In this document: positions 24,501 to 28,128 of the stretch, one piece after another
Numbering within the stretch: the stretch's first letter is position 1
Layout of the letters: every line of letters starts with the position of its first letter
DNA from: Amoebophrya sp. A120
Taxonomy: Eukaryota > Sar > Dinophyceae > Syndiniales > Amoebophryaceae
Direction: 5' to 3'
Assembly: GCA_905178155.1 (NCBI GenBank)
Contig: CAJINV010000023.1
Span: forward strand, 174,718 to 211,477
DNA length: 36,760 nucleotides
Program-made: the position numbers and the translations under genes
Notes under the pieces: model-generated
Databases searched by the model: none
What the model saw: only the letters and a program-made list of their open reading frames with translations
What the model was told of the DNA's origin: nothing

Positions 24501-27500
24501 AAACTGCTTTGCACTTTGCGTGGCAAATTCTCATAGGGCCAAAATCAACATGGGAACAATCTGTGCCAAGATTGTAAAGCCAGGGGTGCGACGAGCTCGA
24601 GCTCCCTCCTTTAAAGTCCCTTTGGCTATTGATTCATGAATCACAAGAAATTCACGCAACAACAGCCGCTGAAAACTCAACGCTTGAGACCTCCATTCCG
24701 GGCCTGCAGCACGCCAATGCGGACGCCATGCAGATCGCGAGATGCTTCGAACAAAGCCAGCAGTTCCGCGGCGGCGCGGGGATACGGGTGTTGACCGACA
24801 CGCTCGAGGCGGCGGTATGAATTGCAAAAGTATCGCACTCGTATAAATGCATATACAAATTCCCTCAGCATGAGAAATAGGATTTCTTTGTAATGCGGAT
24901 TTACCTTAAGAAAAGGGCTTGCTAATGCAAGACTTGCATTTATACGAGTGCGATACTTTTGCACAGGATAGGCGGGCGACGTCAGCGACTCCTCGTCGCA
25001 CAGCGCGAGTCACGGGACAAGTATATGCCTTGCAAATATGCCTCGGTGTGGACACCTGTGATGCTGAATTGAGCATGATTGAAGCGCTTGCGATGTTGGC
25101 ACCCAAGCGTGACAAGCTTTTGAAACGCCTGCTAATGCCTAGCACGCATCACAAATTGCGCTTTTGCACGAGAAAGGAAGCTCCTCTTTTGCTCCTCATA
25201 CAACACAGATTTGCCAGGAATGGAAGACTCGCATCACAAGATCCACTGTCCCAGACTTAGACAGTACATATTTGCACTTGATAAATTACCTGCCACAACA
25301 TTTTCCACGCCATTGAGGACGTGCTGGTCAAGAATTCGAACCCGACAGAGCACTTGTTTTTCTACTTTTCCGGTTACGGCAGCTCGATGAGCAGTAGCAG
25401 TAGCAGCCACGTGCTGGACACCACGGCTCTGATGAGCCACAGTGCTGTATCAAACGGAAAAATCCCCCCTCCCGATGAACTTCTGATGCTGGATTTGTGT
25501 ACACAAATCAGCTTTGTCTTGCAGGAAGGCACTGTGGCCAGATTCCCAGGCTCTGTGGGGGCGTATGGGTCTAGTTGTTCAGCATCGCAAACGGCTGCCC
25601 TTTAGGCCAAACAGCATGGCAAATCGCTCCCATAATGGGAGGGAAGCATCTGCCATTGCCTTCTTGCAAGACAAATGTGATCTGTGGCCTCAAATCAGCA
25701 GCACAAATTTGCGGAGTCATACCTTTTTCAATATGCGTCGGGAGGATTTTTCCCTTTGATATGCTGCATCCTCATCCCCAAGCACCGCGGTTCTCCTTCC
25801 CGCAGATTTTGCGAAGTCGCTCCCTGTACGCGTTGCAAATTAATATGTCTAGATCTGGAGAAACTTCTAATGCTAGTTTGTGAATGGTGGGCGTACTGCG
25901 ATACGCAGCCACGCATGGCAAGCCAGTGAGTTTCTGGGCTAGGCTACCTTCCCGCATGACGATCAAGAGGCTTTTGTTCTCCTCCTCTCGCATTACAGAT
26001 TCAATTGTCATGCGAGACTAGCATGACAAACGTGCATTCTTCCGGTTCCAGACGTTTTTGCAATGCATACCCTGCCGGGTTCGTCGCGGATCCGGAGTGG
26101 AAAAACTCGGTGCAGCACATGGAAAAACACTTCGACTACTCACCGAACAAGACTTCCTCAAACCGCGACCTGACGCAAGTCGTGCAGGGTCAGGTGCAGC
26201 GGTGCGGCTATCGATTCTTTTCGATCGAGCAGCTTTACCAGTGGATCAGGCACTGTGCCAACCGGCGCACGACGGCCTCGGGCGTGCCGGAGCTGAAAAA
26301 AGTCACCTTGATTCTGTATGGCATTCTCAACTGTTACATTCTCAAGTGTTACACGGATTTGTCATGCAAAATTGCCATCAGCCTCCACTTGAGCAAGGTG
26401 CCTAGCATGACAAATCTCCGAAGGGCTAAACAGCATCGAAATCTGCGGAAAATCTGTGATGCGAAAGCTGCAATAATGCAACTTTCACTATTGCTGTTCT
26501 TGCATTACAAATCCATGTAACAGTTGAGAATGTAACGCTTGAGAACGCCATATTCTGGACGCGGGGCTTCTGGTGACGGATCACAGCACGAATAGTTCTT
26601 CCGGCGCCGCGCCAAAACGCGTGCGGGTTTTTGGCCAGGAGGTGTTTTATCCAACGTAAAATCGTCATGATTTATTTGAGCTTCGCCAAGTGAATTAATG
26701 GTGTAAAGTAACTTGCGATGTTGAGAAGTACTTTATGAACCTTCATGACCACATTAGGGCGCTATAAGTCTCCCTGCGAGCTGACTTGCTGGAGTCCGAG
26801 TGACAGCCGCCGGAATCCGCTTCACTCCGATTCGGGCGCTCGTCACTCGGAATGATTCTGGTTCGTTTTTTGTCACTCCGATTCGTGTTGACCAAAATGA
26901 TTTTTTTGACCAACACGAATCCGAGTGAGTGCGAATCAGGCCGGCATGCTCCCCGCAAGCTACCTTGCTGGAGTCCGAGTGACAGCCGCCGGACTCCGCT
27001 TCACTCCGATTCGGGCGCTCGTCACTCGGAATGATTCTGGTTCGTTTTTTGTCACTCGGATCATTCGCGCTCATTACTGCGAAGGTCACCAAGTGAACAC
27101 GTGAAGATGGCATTTTTGGGAAAGCAGATTAGATTTCGATTTTACATTAGCATACCTGAGTCAAGACCAAGCCAGGAGCGACGACGCCCTCCTCGATTTT
27201 CCAGGGGTTTTTCCAGCAGTATGGCGTTCTCAACTGTTACATTCTCAACTGTTTACACGATTTGTCATGCGAGACCACCTTCAAAATCGACACTATCAAG
27301 CTGCTTTGCATGGCAAATTCTCAGAGGGCGAAGCAGGATGATAATCCGTGCCAAATCTGTCATGCAAGACGCGCAAGGTCGCCCCGTTCACTCTTTCCAT
27401 TCTTGCATCACAAATTCATGTAACACTTGAGAATGTAACAGTTAAAAACGCCATAAGCAGAAAAGCGACTCTGCCTCCAGCGGTACAAGCAGTGGCAACC

Positions 27501-28128
27501 GCCATCTGCCACTCCCGCCATTTCCGGTGTTGGATCTGGAGGAAAACTTTCCGCAACCTAGCATGAATGTGCCCAGCCACGACGGAATCGAGATCCGGGT
27601 AATTTGCCCGAAACACAGTTGCAGCGAAGACCAGACGAGTGGGGCCTTCACGTATTGAGAGGAAAAATCCCCCCTCCCCATATCGAAACGGTATGCTTCC
27701 GAAAATTTGTCTTGCTGATTTGAGACCACAAATCACGTCTGTCTTGCCAGAAGACAAGTACACAGGCTCTGCCGCATTACGCAGGCGGTTTGTGATGCTG
27801 TTGGGCCTACAGCATAGACGTTTCCCATGCTAAGCACCTAGGCAAAAACCTCTCCGCTCAGGCTTGGCAGGAGCCTGCAGTCCGCCATTGCAAGACAGAT
27901 CTGATTTGTGTACGCAAATCCAGCATCAGAAACTTCCTTTTGATATGGGGAGGGGGGATTTTTCCTTTTGATATCACGAAAAAAGTGCTTACTGTGCTTG
28001 GCAGTGCAGCGAGCGGGGCTGCAGCGGAGACCCTGAGCTTTCAGCAAGTCGCGGCGAGCAGTGGGACGGCGGGGGAGGAAGTGTTTGTGATGGGTGGGAC
28101 GGGCAGCGGAGAGCTGTTCTACTCTTAA
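514..28128 (+). CDS. C2-like / coiled-coil / pseudo-metacaspase protein, about 40 exons, 1724 aa
   Basis: The start is ATG at 514 and the stop is TAA at 28126-28128. Exons: 514-642, 798-828, 1107-1140, 8522-8955, 9113-9192, 9414-9785, 10053-10092, 10439-10467, 10723-10743, 11017-11131, 11425-11456 (+13109), 13412-13462, 13712-13779, 14080-14117, 14294-14309, 14565-14610, 14859-14914, 15108-15142, 15411-15439, 15612-15734, 16007-16079, 16236-16308, 16615-16701, 16970-17202, 17363-17435, 17700-18044, 18232-18612, 19498-20374, 20634-20729, 24369-24411, 24703-24815, 24976-25023, 25289-25447, 25767-25826, 26075-26316, 26558-26647, 27160-27219, 27461-27652, 27979-28128. They total 5175 nt, open throughout. 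Domain order: C2-like (1-120), low-complexity linker (to about 360), coiled coil (about 361-1165), Pro/Gly/Met-rich stretch (to 1307), C14 caspase-like domain (about 1328-1690). A membrane-tethered scaffold is an inference; enzymatic activity is unlikely. That all exons form one gene is supported by frame, not by transcripts. Confidence 0.8.
643..797 (+). mobile_element. Introner 1.1, family A
   Basis: It runs from TATGAAATGCAAAAGCATCG to CGATACTTTTGCACAGGATA. The 5-bp duplication GGCAA (638-642 and 793-797) is perfect. It interrupts the C2-like domain near residue 43. Confidence 0.85.
829..1106 (+). mobile_element. Introner 1.2, family B
   Basis: TIRs are TATGCATTGCAAACATATAT at the left and a right end reading CCAGACCCAGAC then TTTGCAATGCATA. 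The duplication is GCAGA/ACAGA (4 of 5). It interrupts codon 54 (phase 1). Confidence 0.75.
1184..1217 (+). repeat. Left transposon end with subterminal CTGARTTG words
   Basis: It contains TGCAGT at 1184-1189, CTGAATTG at 1193-1200 and CTGAGTTG at 1210-1217. A further CTGAATTG lies at 1377-1384. The same words occur inverted at the right end, which suggests integrase binding sites. Confidence 0.6.
1218..2155. other. Transposon left non-coding region
   Basis: About 940 bases lie between the left terminal repeats and the stop of the integrase gene (which reads leftward). The region is purine-rich on the plus strand. Minus-strand frames at 1438-1920, 1685-1915 and 1945-2136 have Phe/Ser/Cys-rich content without motifs and look like chance frames. 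It probably holds the 3' untranslated region of the integrase gene. Confidence 0.5.
2156..7790 (-). CDS. OTU protease - DDE integrase fusion, 8 exons, 1407 aa
   Basis: The gene starts at ATG 7790-7788 and stops at 2158-2156. Exons (5' to 3'): 7790-7514, 7360-6794, 6634-6466, 6145-5890, 5713-5579, 5297-4125, 3960-2715, 2556-2156; the sum is 4224 nt. Domains: an unrecognised N-terminus (1-423), OTU-like protease (about 430-560), a disordered A/P/E-rich linker, an H2C2 zinc finger (His 787 and 791, Cys 822 and 825), an integrase core (Asp 864, Asp 931, Glu 986), a C-terminal GPY motif (about 1162) and an unrecognised tail. The second-Asp-to-Glu spacing is 54 residues, longer than the classic 35. 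The integrase would move the surrounding element; the OTU part would remove ubiquitin-like tags or process the polyprotein. Introners 2.1-2.6 split it, so adjacent open frames overlap misleadingly. It has no codons for reverse transcriptase. Confidence is high for the integrase and moderate for the OTU part and the first exons. Confidence 0.78.
2557..2714 (-). mobile_element. Introner 2.6, singleton family
   Basis: TIRs are TATGCCACGCCAATTTACCG and TATGCCGTGCCAATTTGCCG (reverse complement of the right end). The duplication is ATTGC/TCCGC (2 of 5). Removal switches frame to the final exon ending at 2156. Confidence 0.75.
2976..3144 (-). other. Integrase C-terminal GPY/F-like motif
   Basis: The encoded stretch KKLKIGERVLCRNRQKG followed by GLAKKFLGPYVVTKL resembles the small SH3-like module with the GPY/F motif that follows the core in gypsy and Ginger1 integrases. 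Confidence 0.7.
3580..3960 (-). other. DDE integrase catalytic core (rve)
   Basis: After splicing, the core begins WAGIDCII (first Asp) and continues through TSFEAEEVKQAYLDMVEEHG, VPDHLNIDKGTEL (second Asp) and HPQSNGATESYNGQLKQ (Glu). The PD.L..D.GTE and HPQSNG..E signatures are diagnostic of gypsy-type integrases. All three acidic residues are intact, so the enzyme could be active. Confidence 0.88.
3961..4124 (-). mobile_element. Introner 2.5, singleton family, inside the integrase
   Basis: TIRs are TATCCTGTGGAAAAGTGCCC and TATACATCGGAAAAGTAGCC (reverse complement of the right end), both followed by C-rich sequence and TAACC. The duplication has decayed. Removal joins ...RPFA to WAGID in frame and explains the apparent four-base overlap of two frames at 4023-4026. 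Confidence 0.75.
4227..4343 (-). other. Integrase H2C2 zinc-binding domain
   Basis: The exon encodes AHLRSHGGVDATAAGIQQLG, then FTWCGFKESARQAVQACEAC: an HxxxH pair, a 30-residue spacer and a CxxC pair. This is the layout of the N-terminal HHCC domain of retroviral, gypsy and Ginger integrases. It lies about 37 residues before the catalytic core once introner 2.5 is removed. Confidence 0.85.
5010..5713 (-). other. OTU-like cysteine protease domain across introner 2.4
   Basis: The first exon part (5713-5579) encodes QKIAGNGNCCPLSIAAATG, matching the OTU active-site box (families: DGNCLF); the nucleophile would be Cys 439 and the usual Asp is Asn. The second part (from 5297) encodes FWVGEYGADE, a W..L..L region, VWLGHAFLEAAAQVMGLTI and finally IRLQYDGRHYDAYVLP, where His 557 is the expected catalytic His. 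The two halves join in frame only if 5578-5298 is removed. Confidence 0.7.
5298..5578 (-). mobile_element. Introner 2.4, singleton family, inside the OTU domain
   Basis: TIRs are TATGGCACCGCGCAACACCC and, in reverse complement at the far end, TATGCCAATGCGCAACACAC. The duplication is GTGAT/GCGAA (3 of 5). It separates the OTU Cys box from the rest of the domain. Confidence 0.7.
5714..5889 (-). mobile_element. Introner 2.3, C-tract TIR
   Basis: The left end is TATGGCGAAGAAAATAGTCC followed by a C-tract; the right end in reverse complement is CATCCTGTGCAAAAC followed by a C-tract. The duplication has decayed. Removal keeps exon 4 and the OTU exon in phase 0. Confidence 0.6.
5890..6634 (-). other. 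Exons 3-4 of the OTU-integrase gene, function unknown
   Basis: Exon 3 (6634-6466) encodes DQILLPREWRPDQLGRAF, then YFFRPTNSAWILVDLDNV. Exon 4 (6145-5890) encodes FVTRTSETCWQGWYKVEGG and a basic, Pro/Gly-rich tail. The W/Y-rich beta-like pattern suggests a small folded module before the protease; I cannot name it. Confidence 0.55.
6146..6465 (-). mobile_element. Introner 2.2, family C
   Basis: On the minus strand it starts TATTAGAATGAAAAACCCCC and ends with the inverted form near 6151-6180. The duplication is TGCCG/GGCCG (4 of 5). Inside is the palindrome GATTTGTGGCCACAAATC seen in other family C copies. Confidence 0.75.
6635..6793 (-). other. GT-AG intron in the OTU-integrase gene
   Basis: The donor reads GGCGGCG|GTATGC and the acceptor TTTTCCACAG|GCACTC. 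There are no TIRs or duplication. The joined codon is Gly and the frame continues as TLVMDQILL. Confidence 0.7.
6794..7790 (-). other. N-terminal exons 1-2 of the OTU-integrase gene
   Basis: Exon 1 begins MAIVSVGGDYDRAKALAAAG and has no known domain. Exon 2 is charged and Pro/Gly/Asp-rich, then gives YRYTSEGLVTDDLDPAALTS. These could be unrecognised DNA-binding or regulatory parts. Exons 1 and 2 join in phase (1+2) if 7513-7361 is removed. Confidence 0.55.
7361..7513 (-). mobile_element. Introner 2.1, singleton family
   Basis: TIRs are AAAAAAAGCGCGCCGCTGGC and, at the other end in reverse complement, GAAAAAAGCGCGCCCCAGCC. The start TATCCCCCAG is normal; the far TAT is lost and no 5-bp duplication survives. 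Frame supports the ends. Confidence 0.6.
7791..8330 (-). other. Upstream region of the OTU-integrase gene
   Basis: About 540 bases between the gene start and the right transposon end. It is T-rich just before the start and holds the TCACRTGA cluster at 8091-8187. No frame in it has recognisable content. It probably contains the promoter. Confidence 0.5.
8091..8187. promoter_or_regulatory. Cluster of six palindromic TCACRTGA-type sites
   Basis: TCACGTGA occurs at 8091-8098 and 8158-8165, TCACATGA at 8103-8110 and 8180-8187, TCATGTGA at 8114-8121 and TCAAATGA at 8169-8176. The core CACGTG is the classical E-box bound by bHLH and bZIP proteins. The cluster is 300 to 400 bp upstream of the OTU-integrase start. 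An enhancer or regulator-binding role is inferred. Confidence 0.45.
8331..8408 (-). repeat. Right transposon end with subterminal CTGARTTG words
   Basis: On the minus strand CTGAGTTG lies at 8399-8392, and CTGAATTG at 8384-8377 and 8338-8331. The terminal TGCAGT is at 8408-8403. The order of the two outer words is swapped relative to the left end. Confidence 0.6.
8956..9112 (+). mobile_element. Introner 1.4, family A
   Basis: Ends are TATGCACTGTAAAAGTATCG and CGATACTTTTACACTTGATA. The duplication is CAACA/AAACA (4 of 5). It interrupts the low-complexity linker near residue 210. Confidence 0.75.
9113..9785 (+). other. Gln/Pro/Ala-rich linker exons
   Basis: These two exons (9113-9192 and 9414-9785) encode a low-complexity stretch rich in Q, N, P, A and G with no recognisable fold. 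It ends in a short helical segment (SEAKWMANHIQRHM) that leads into the coiled coil. It probably acts as a flexible spacer between the C2-like head and the rod. Confidence 0.6.
9193..9413 (+). mobile_element. Introner 1.5, singleton family
   Basis: Ends are TATCGTGAGAAAAAATAAG and CAGTTTTTTCCTGTGATA, with duplication ACTAT/CCTAT (4 of 5). A false GT-AG pair (9197 to 9238) lies within, but that splice leads to an early stop at about 9386. Confidence 0.65.
9786..10052 (+). mobile_element. Introner 1.6, family B
   Basis: It starts TATCAAATGGAAATATGTCT and ends CCAGACCCAGAC, TTTTTGCAATGCATA. The duplication ACATG (9781-9785, 10048-10052) is perfect. It marks the start of the coiled coil. Confidence 0.88.
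10093..10438 (+). mobile_element. Introner 1.7, family C
   Basis: It starts TATCGCAAGGAAACATCCCC and ends GGGGAATTTTTCCTTTTGATA. The duplication GCTGC is perfect. It contains GATTTGTGACCACAAATC at about 10159. Confidence 0.85.
10468..10722 (+). mobile_element. Introner 1.8, family B
   Basis: It starts TATCAAATGTAAAAATGTCT and ends ACATTTGGTA, with GTA in place of ATA. The duplication AGCAG is perfect. Confidence 0.85.
10744..11016 (+). mobile_element. Introner 1.9, family B
   Basis: It starts TATCAAATGCAAAAATGTCT and ends GCAATCCATA, with perfect duplication CCGAG. Only a 21-nt exon separates it from introner 1.8. Confidence 0.88.
11132..11424 (+). mobile_element. Introner 1.10, family B, degenerate right end
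   Basis: The left end TATCAAATGCAAATATGTCC is normal. The right end ACCCATATGACATATCTG, TATTTGATA is diverged from the family. The duplication is CAATA/CAACA (4 of 5). Confidence 0.7.
11457..13108 (+). mobile_element. Introner 1.11, family A, holding a minisatellite
   Basis: It starts TATGAATTGAAAAAGTATCG (with a second near-copy at 11491) and ends GCGATATTTTTGCAATGAATA. The duplication is ATCTG/ACCTG (4 of 5). Most of its 1.65 kb is a tandem array. Confidence 0.75.
11509..13030 (+). repeat. Tandem array, period 167-170 bp, about 9 units
   Basis: Units recur at about 11670, 11838, 12005, 12175, 12345, 12512, 12679 and 12846, with diverged copies at both edges. Each unit is itself a long inverted repeat: CACGAGCTAACG with CCTTCTTGACAC pairs with GTGTCAAGAAGG and CGTTAGCTCGTG about 60 bp away, followed by a spacer with TTTTCAGGGTTCC and GCATTACAAA. 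Minus-strand frames of about 60 codons in each unit are by-products. Confidence 0.9.
13110..13411 (+). mobile_element. Introner 1.12, family B, abutting introner 1.11
   Basis: It starts TATGCACTGCAAATATGTCT and ends TTTGCAATGCATA. The duplication CCTGG (13105-13109 and 13407-13411) is perfect and overlaps the duplication of introner 1.11, leaving one exonic base (13109) between them. Confidence 0.85.
13463..13711 (+). mobile_element. Introner 1.13, family D
   Basis: It starts TATGAGAGTGCACAACTCCC and ends GGGGGGTTGTGCACCTTCATA, with perfect duplication CTACG. Confidence 0.87.
13780..14079 (+). other. GT-AG intron in gene 1
   Basis: Donor GAGCAG|GTGCGC, acceptor TCACATCAG|ATTAAG. No TIRs, no duplication. 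Removal gives EQIKRLRD in the rod. Confidence 0.75.
14118..14293 (+). mobile_element. Introner 1.14, family A
   Basis: It starts TATCCTGTGCAAAAGTATCA and ends TTTTCCAATTCATA. The duplication is ACGAA/CCGAA (4 of 5). Confidence 0.78.
14310..14564 (+). mobile_element. Introner 1.15, family B
   Basis: It starts TATCAAATGCAAAAATGTCT and ends TTTTTACATTTGATA, with perfect duplication AACGC. The exon before it is only 16 nt (14294-14309). Its interior resembles introner 1.8 in opposite orientation. Confidence 0.87.
14611..14858 (+). mobile_element. Introner 1.16, family D
   Basis: It starts TATGAGAGTGCACAACTCCC; the right end is diverged (GCGAGTTATGCGCTTTCATA). The duplication GCAAA is perfect. 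Confidence 0.83.
14915..15107 (+). mobile_element. Introner 1.17, family A, decayed
   Basis: It starts TATGAACTGCAAAAGTGAG and ends TTGCAGACAGGATA. The flanks CGAGG and AAAGC do not match, so either the duplication has decayed or the boundary is off. The frame is preserved. Confidence 0.6.
15143..15410 (+). mobile_element. Introner 1.18, family B, TAC start
   Basis: It starts TACCATAGCGCAAAAATGTC and ends TTTTTGCACTTCATA. The duplication CAGAA is perfect despite the altered first triplet. Confidence 0.82.
15440..15611 (+). mobile_element. Introner 1.19, family E
   Basis: TIRs: AAATTTCCCGCACATGTACA at the left; the right end in reverse complement reads AAATTTCCCGTACTTACATG. The duplication TCTGA is perfect. 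It is the only copy of this family here. Confidence 0.82.
15735..16006 (+). mobile_element. Introner 1.20, family B
   Basis: It starts TATGGAATGCAAATATGTCT and ends CATATTTGCACTGGATA, with perfect duplication ACTGT. Confidence 0.88.
16080..16235 (+). mobile_element. Introner 1.21, family A, intact reference copy
   Basis: It starts TATCCTGTGCAAAAGCATCG and ends CGATACTTTTGCAATTGATA, with perfect duplication GAAAT. At 156 bp it is a compact family A copy without secondary insertions. Confidence 0.9.
16309..16614 (+). other. GT-AG intron in gene 1
   Basis: Donor CGAGCG|GTATAA, acceptor ATCCTTAG|GCCGAG. No TIRs. Inside are repeated CGTACCGG/CCGGCGCC words. Confidence 0.75.
16702..16969 (+). mobile_element. 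Introner 1.22, family B
   Basis: It starts TATGCAGTGCAAATGTGTCT and ends CGTATTTGCATTCGATA, with perfect duplication GCCGC. Confidence 0.88.
17203..17362 (+). mobile_element. Introner 1.23, family A
   Basis: It starts TATGAACCGCATAAGTACCG and ends GGTACTTTTGCAATGCATA, with perfect duplication GCACT. Confidence 0.88.
17436..17699 (+). mobile_element. Introner 1.24, family F
   Basis: It starts TATGACCCGCTCAGACGTTA and ends with GTAACGCTTGAGCAGTTCATA. The duplication is AGGAC/AGGAT (4 of 5). The arms extend more than 45 bases with few mismatches. Confidence 0.82.
18045..18231 (+). mobile_element. Introner 1.25, family A, decayed right end
   Basis: It starts TATGCAGTGCAAAAGCATAC; the right end CACTTTTGCCATGCAAA has lost ATA. 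No matching duplication. Frame places the next exon at 18232. Confidence 0.6.
18613..19497 (+). mobile_element. Introner 1.26, family A, with nested insertion
   Basis: It starts TATCCTGTGCAAAAGTATCG and ends CGATGCTTTTGCGGTGGATA. The duplication is TATAT/TGTAT (4 of 5). A GC-rich insert of about 730 bp sits close to its left end. Confidence 0.75.
18634..19362. mobile_element. Nested GC-rich element with GTAGTGAGGTC termini
   Basis: Left end GTAGTGAGGTCACCGAACGG; in reverse complement, GTAGTGAGGTCGTTGGGCG lies near 19340, about 20 bp inside the right junction. Inner inverted repeats include CATGCTATGGGCCCGAT (19098) against ATCGGCCCCATAGCATG (19151), and GGGGCGCCCAAAAAG (18884) against CTTTTTGGGCGCCCC (about 19122). 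No coding capacity is recognised; it looks like a non-autonomous element. Confidence 0.55.
19498..20374 (+). other. Largest exon of gene 1: end of rod and Pro/Gly/Met-rich tail
   Basis: The exon encodes about 292 residues. Its first half continues the coiled coil. The second half is rich in P, G, M, N and Q, including short runs such as NQMMMMRMTPPPRGG. A frame read straight through ends at TAA 20377-20379, but that stop lies inside the next introner, which begins at TAT 20375. Splicing carries the frame on into the metacaspase-like exons. Confidence 0.75.
20375..20633 (+). mobile_element. Introner 1.27, family F, containing an in-frame stop
   Basis: It starts TATAACATGCTCAGGTTTTA and ends GTAACGCTTGAGCAGGTCATA. 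The duplication is GCAGA/GAAGA (4 of 5). Its first bases supply TAA at 20377, which would end the protein if retained. Confidence 0.78.
20730..24368 (+). mobile_element. Introner 1.28, family A, holding a 192-bp satellite
   Basis: It starts TATGAACTGCAAAAGTACAG and ends GAGCACTTTTGCAGTTCATA. The duplication CAACT is perfect across 3.6 kb. It splits the first strand of the metacaspase-like domain (VVGCN|YPN). Confidence 0.82.
21078..24110. repeat. Tandem satellite, period 192 bp, about 16 units
   Basis: GC-rich units recur every 192 bases. The central copies from about 21650 to 23755 appear identical by eye, while the first two or three and last two differ at scattered sites. Because 192 is divisible by three, uninterrupted frames of about 900-1040 codons appear on both strands; these are by-products. 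Confidence 0.92.
24412..24702 (+). mobile_element. Introner 1.29, G-like, degenerate
   Basis: The left part has TCAACTGTTAAC and the right part AACGCTTGAGACCTCCATT, which resemble the ends of family G copies at 26317 and 27220. The TAT/ATA ends are lost. Boundaries are set by frame (AGC GG|C CTG CAG) and could shift by a few bases. Confidence 0.5.
24816..24975 (+). mobile_element. Introner 1.30, family A
   Basis: It starts TATGAATTGCAAAAGTATCG and ends CGATACTTTTGCACAGGATA, with perfect duplication GGCGG. Confidence 0.88.
25024..25288 (+). mobile_element. Introner 1.31, family B
   Basis: It starts TATGCCTTGCAAATATGCCT and ends CATATTTGCACTTGATA. The duplication is AAGTA/AATTA (4 of 5). Confidence 0.75.
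25448..25766 (+). mobile_element. Introner 1.32, family C
   Basis: It starts TATCAAACGGAAAAATCCCC and ends GGAGGATTTTTCCCTTTGATA, with perfect duplication TGCTG. It holds GATTTGTGTACACAAATC near 25495. Confidence 0.87.
25827..26074 (+). mobile_element. Introner 1.33, family B-like, TAC start
   Basis: It starts TACGCGTTGCAAATTAATAT and ends GACGTTTTTGCAATGCATA, with perfect duplication CCCTG. Confidence 0.82.
26317..26557 (+). mobile_element. Introner 1.34, family G
   Basis: It starts TATGGCATTCTCAACTGTTA and ends GCTTGAGAACGCCATA, with perfect duplication TTCTG. It falls exactly before the codons where the catalytic Cys motif should be (ILD). Confidence 0.87.
26648..27159 (+). mobile_element. 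Introner 1.35, family H
   Basis: TIRs are TATCCAACGTAAAATCG and, in reverse complement at the right, TATGCTAATGTAAAATCG. The flanks TGTTT and CCTGA do not match. The frame is preserved (EVF|VKTK). Its interior is taken up by a repeated block. Confidence 0.6.
26785..27062. repeat. Direct and inverted repeats inside introner 1.35
   Basis: A block of about 95 bp beginning TTGCTGGAGTCCGAGTGACA recurs about 181 bp downstream nearly unchanged. Both copies carry inverted GTCACTCGGA/TCCGAGTGAC words, and between them GATTCGTGTTG pairs with CAACACGAATC as a hairpin around 26878-26922. Confidence 0.75.
27220..27460 (+). mobile_element. Introner 1.36, family G
   Basis: It starts TATGGCGTTCTCAACTGTTA and ends AACAGTTAAAAACGCCATA, with perfect duplication AGCAG. 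Confidence 0.87.
27653..27978 (+). mobile_element. Introner 1.37, family C
   Basis: It starts TATTGAGAGGAAAAATCCCC and ends GGGGATTTTTCCTTTTGATA, with perfect duplication TCACG. Two copies of a GATTTGNGNNCNCAAATC-like palindrome lie at about 27718 and 27909. Confidence 0.87.

Larger units (their letters stand above)
20634..28128 (+). other. Metacaspase-like (C14) domain lacking the catalytic dyad
   Basis: Exons 29 to 39 join into a caspase-fold sequence. The first strand is AKSAIVVGCNYPN (about residues 1330-1342), then HANADAMQIARCF and RVLTDTLEA. Next is HLFFYFSGYG, where families have SGHG: the catalytic His is Tyr (about residue 1437). VLLPADF follows, then VTLILDAG, where families have LDSCHSG: the catalytic Cys position is Gly (about 1564). 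CSEDQTSGAFTKKVLTVL matches the late metacaspase segment with D-Q-T-S and G-A-x-T. It is therefore a probable pseudo-protease; metacaspases normally cleave after Arg or Lys. Nine introners cut this domain. Confidence 0.8.
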
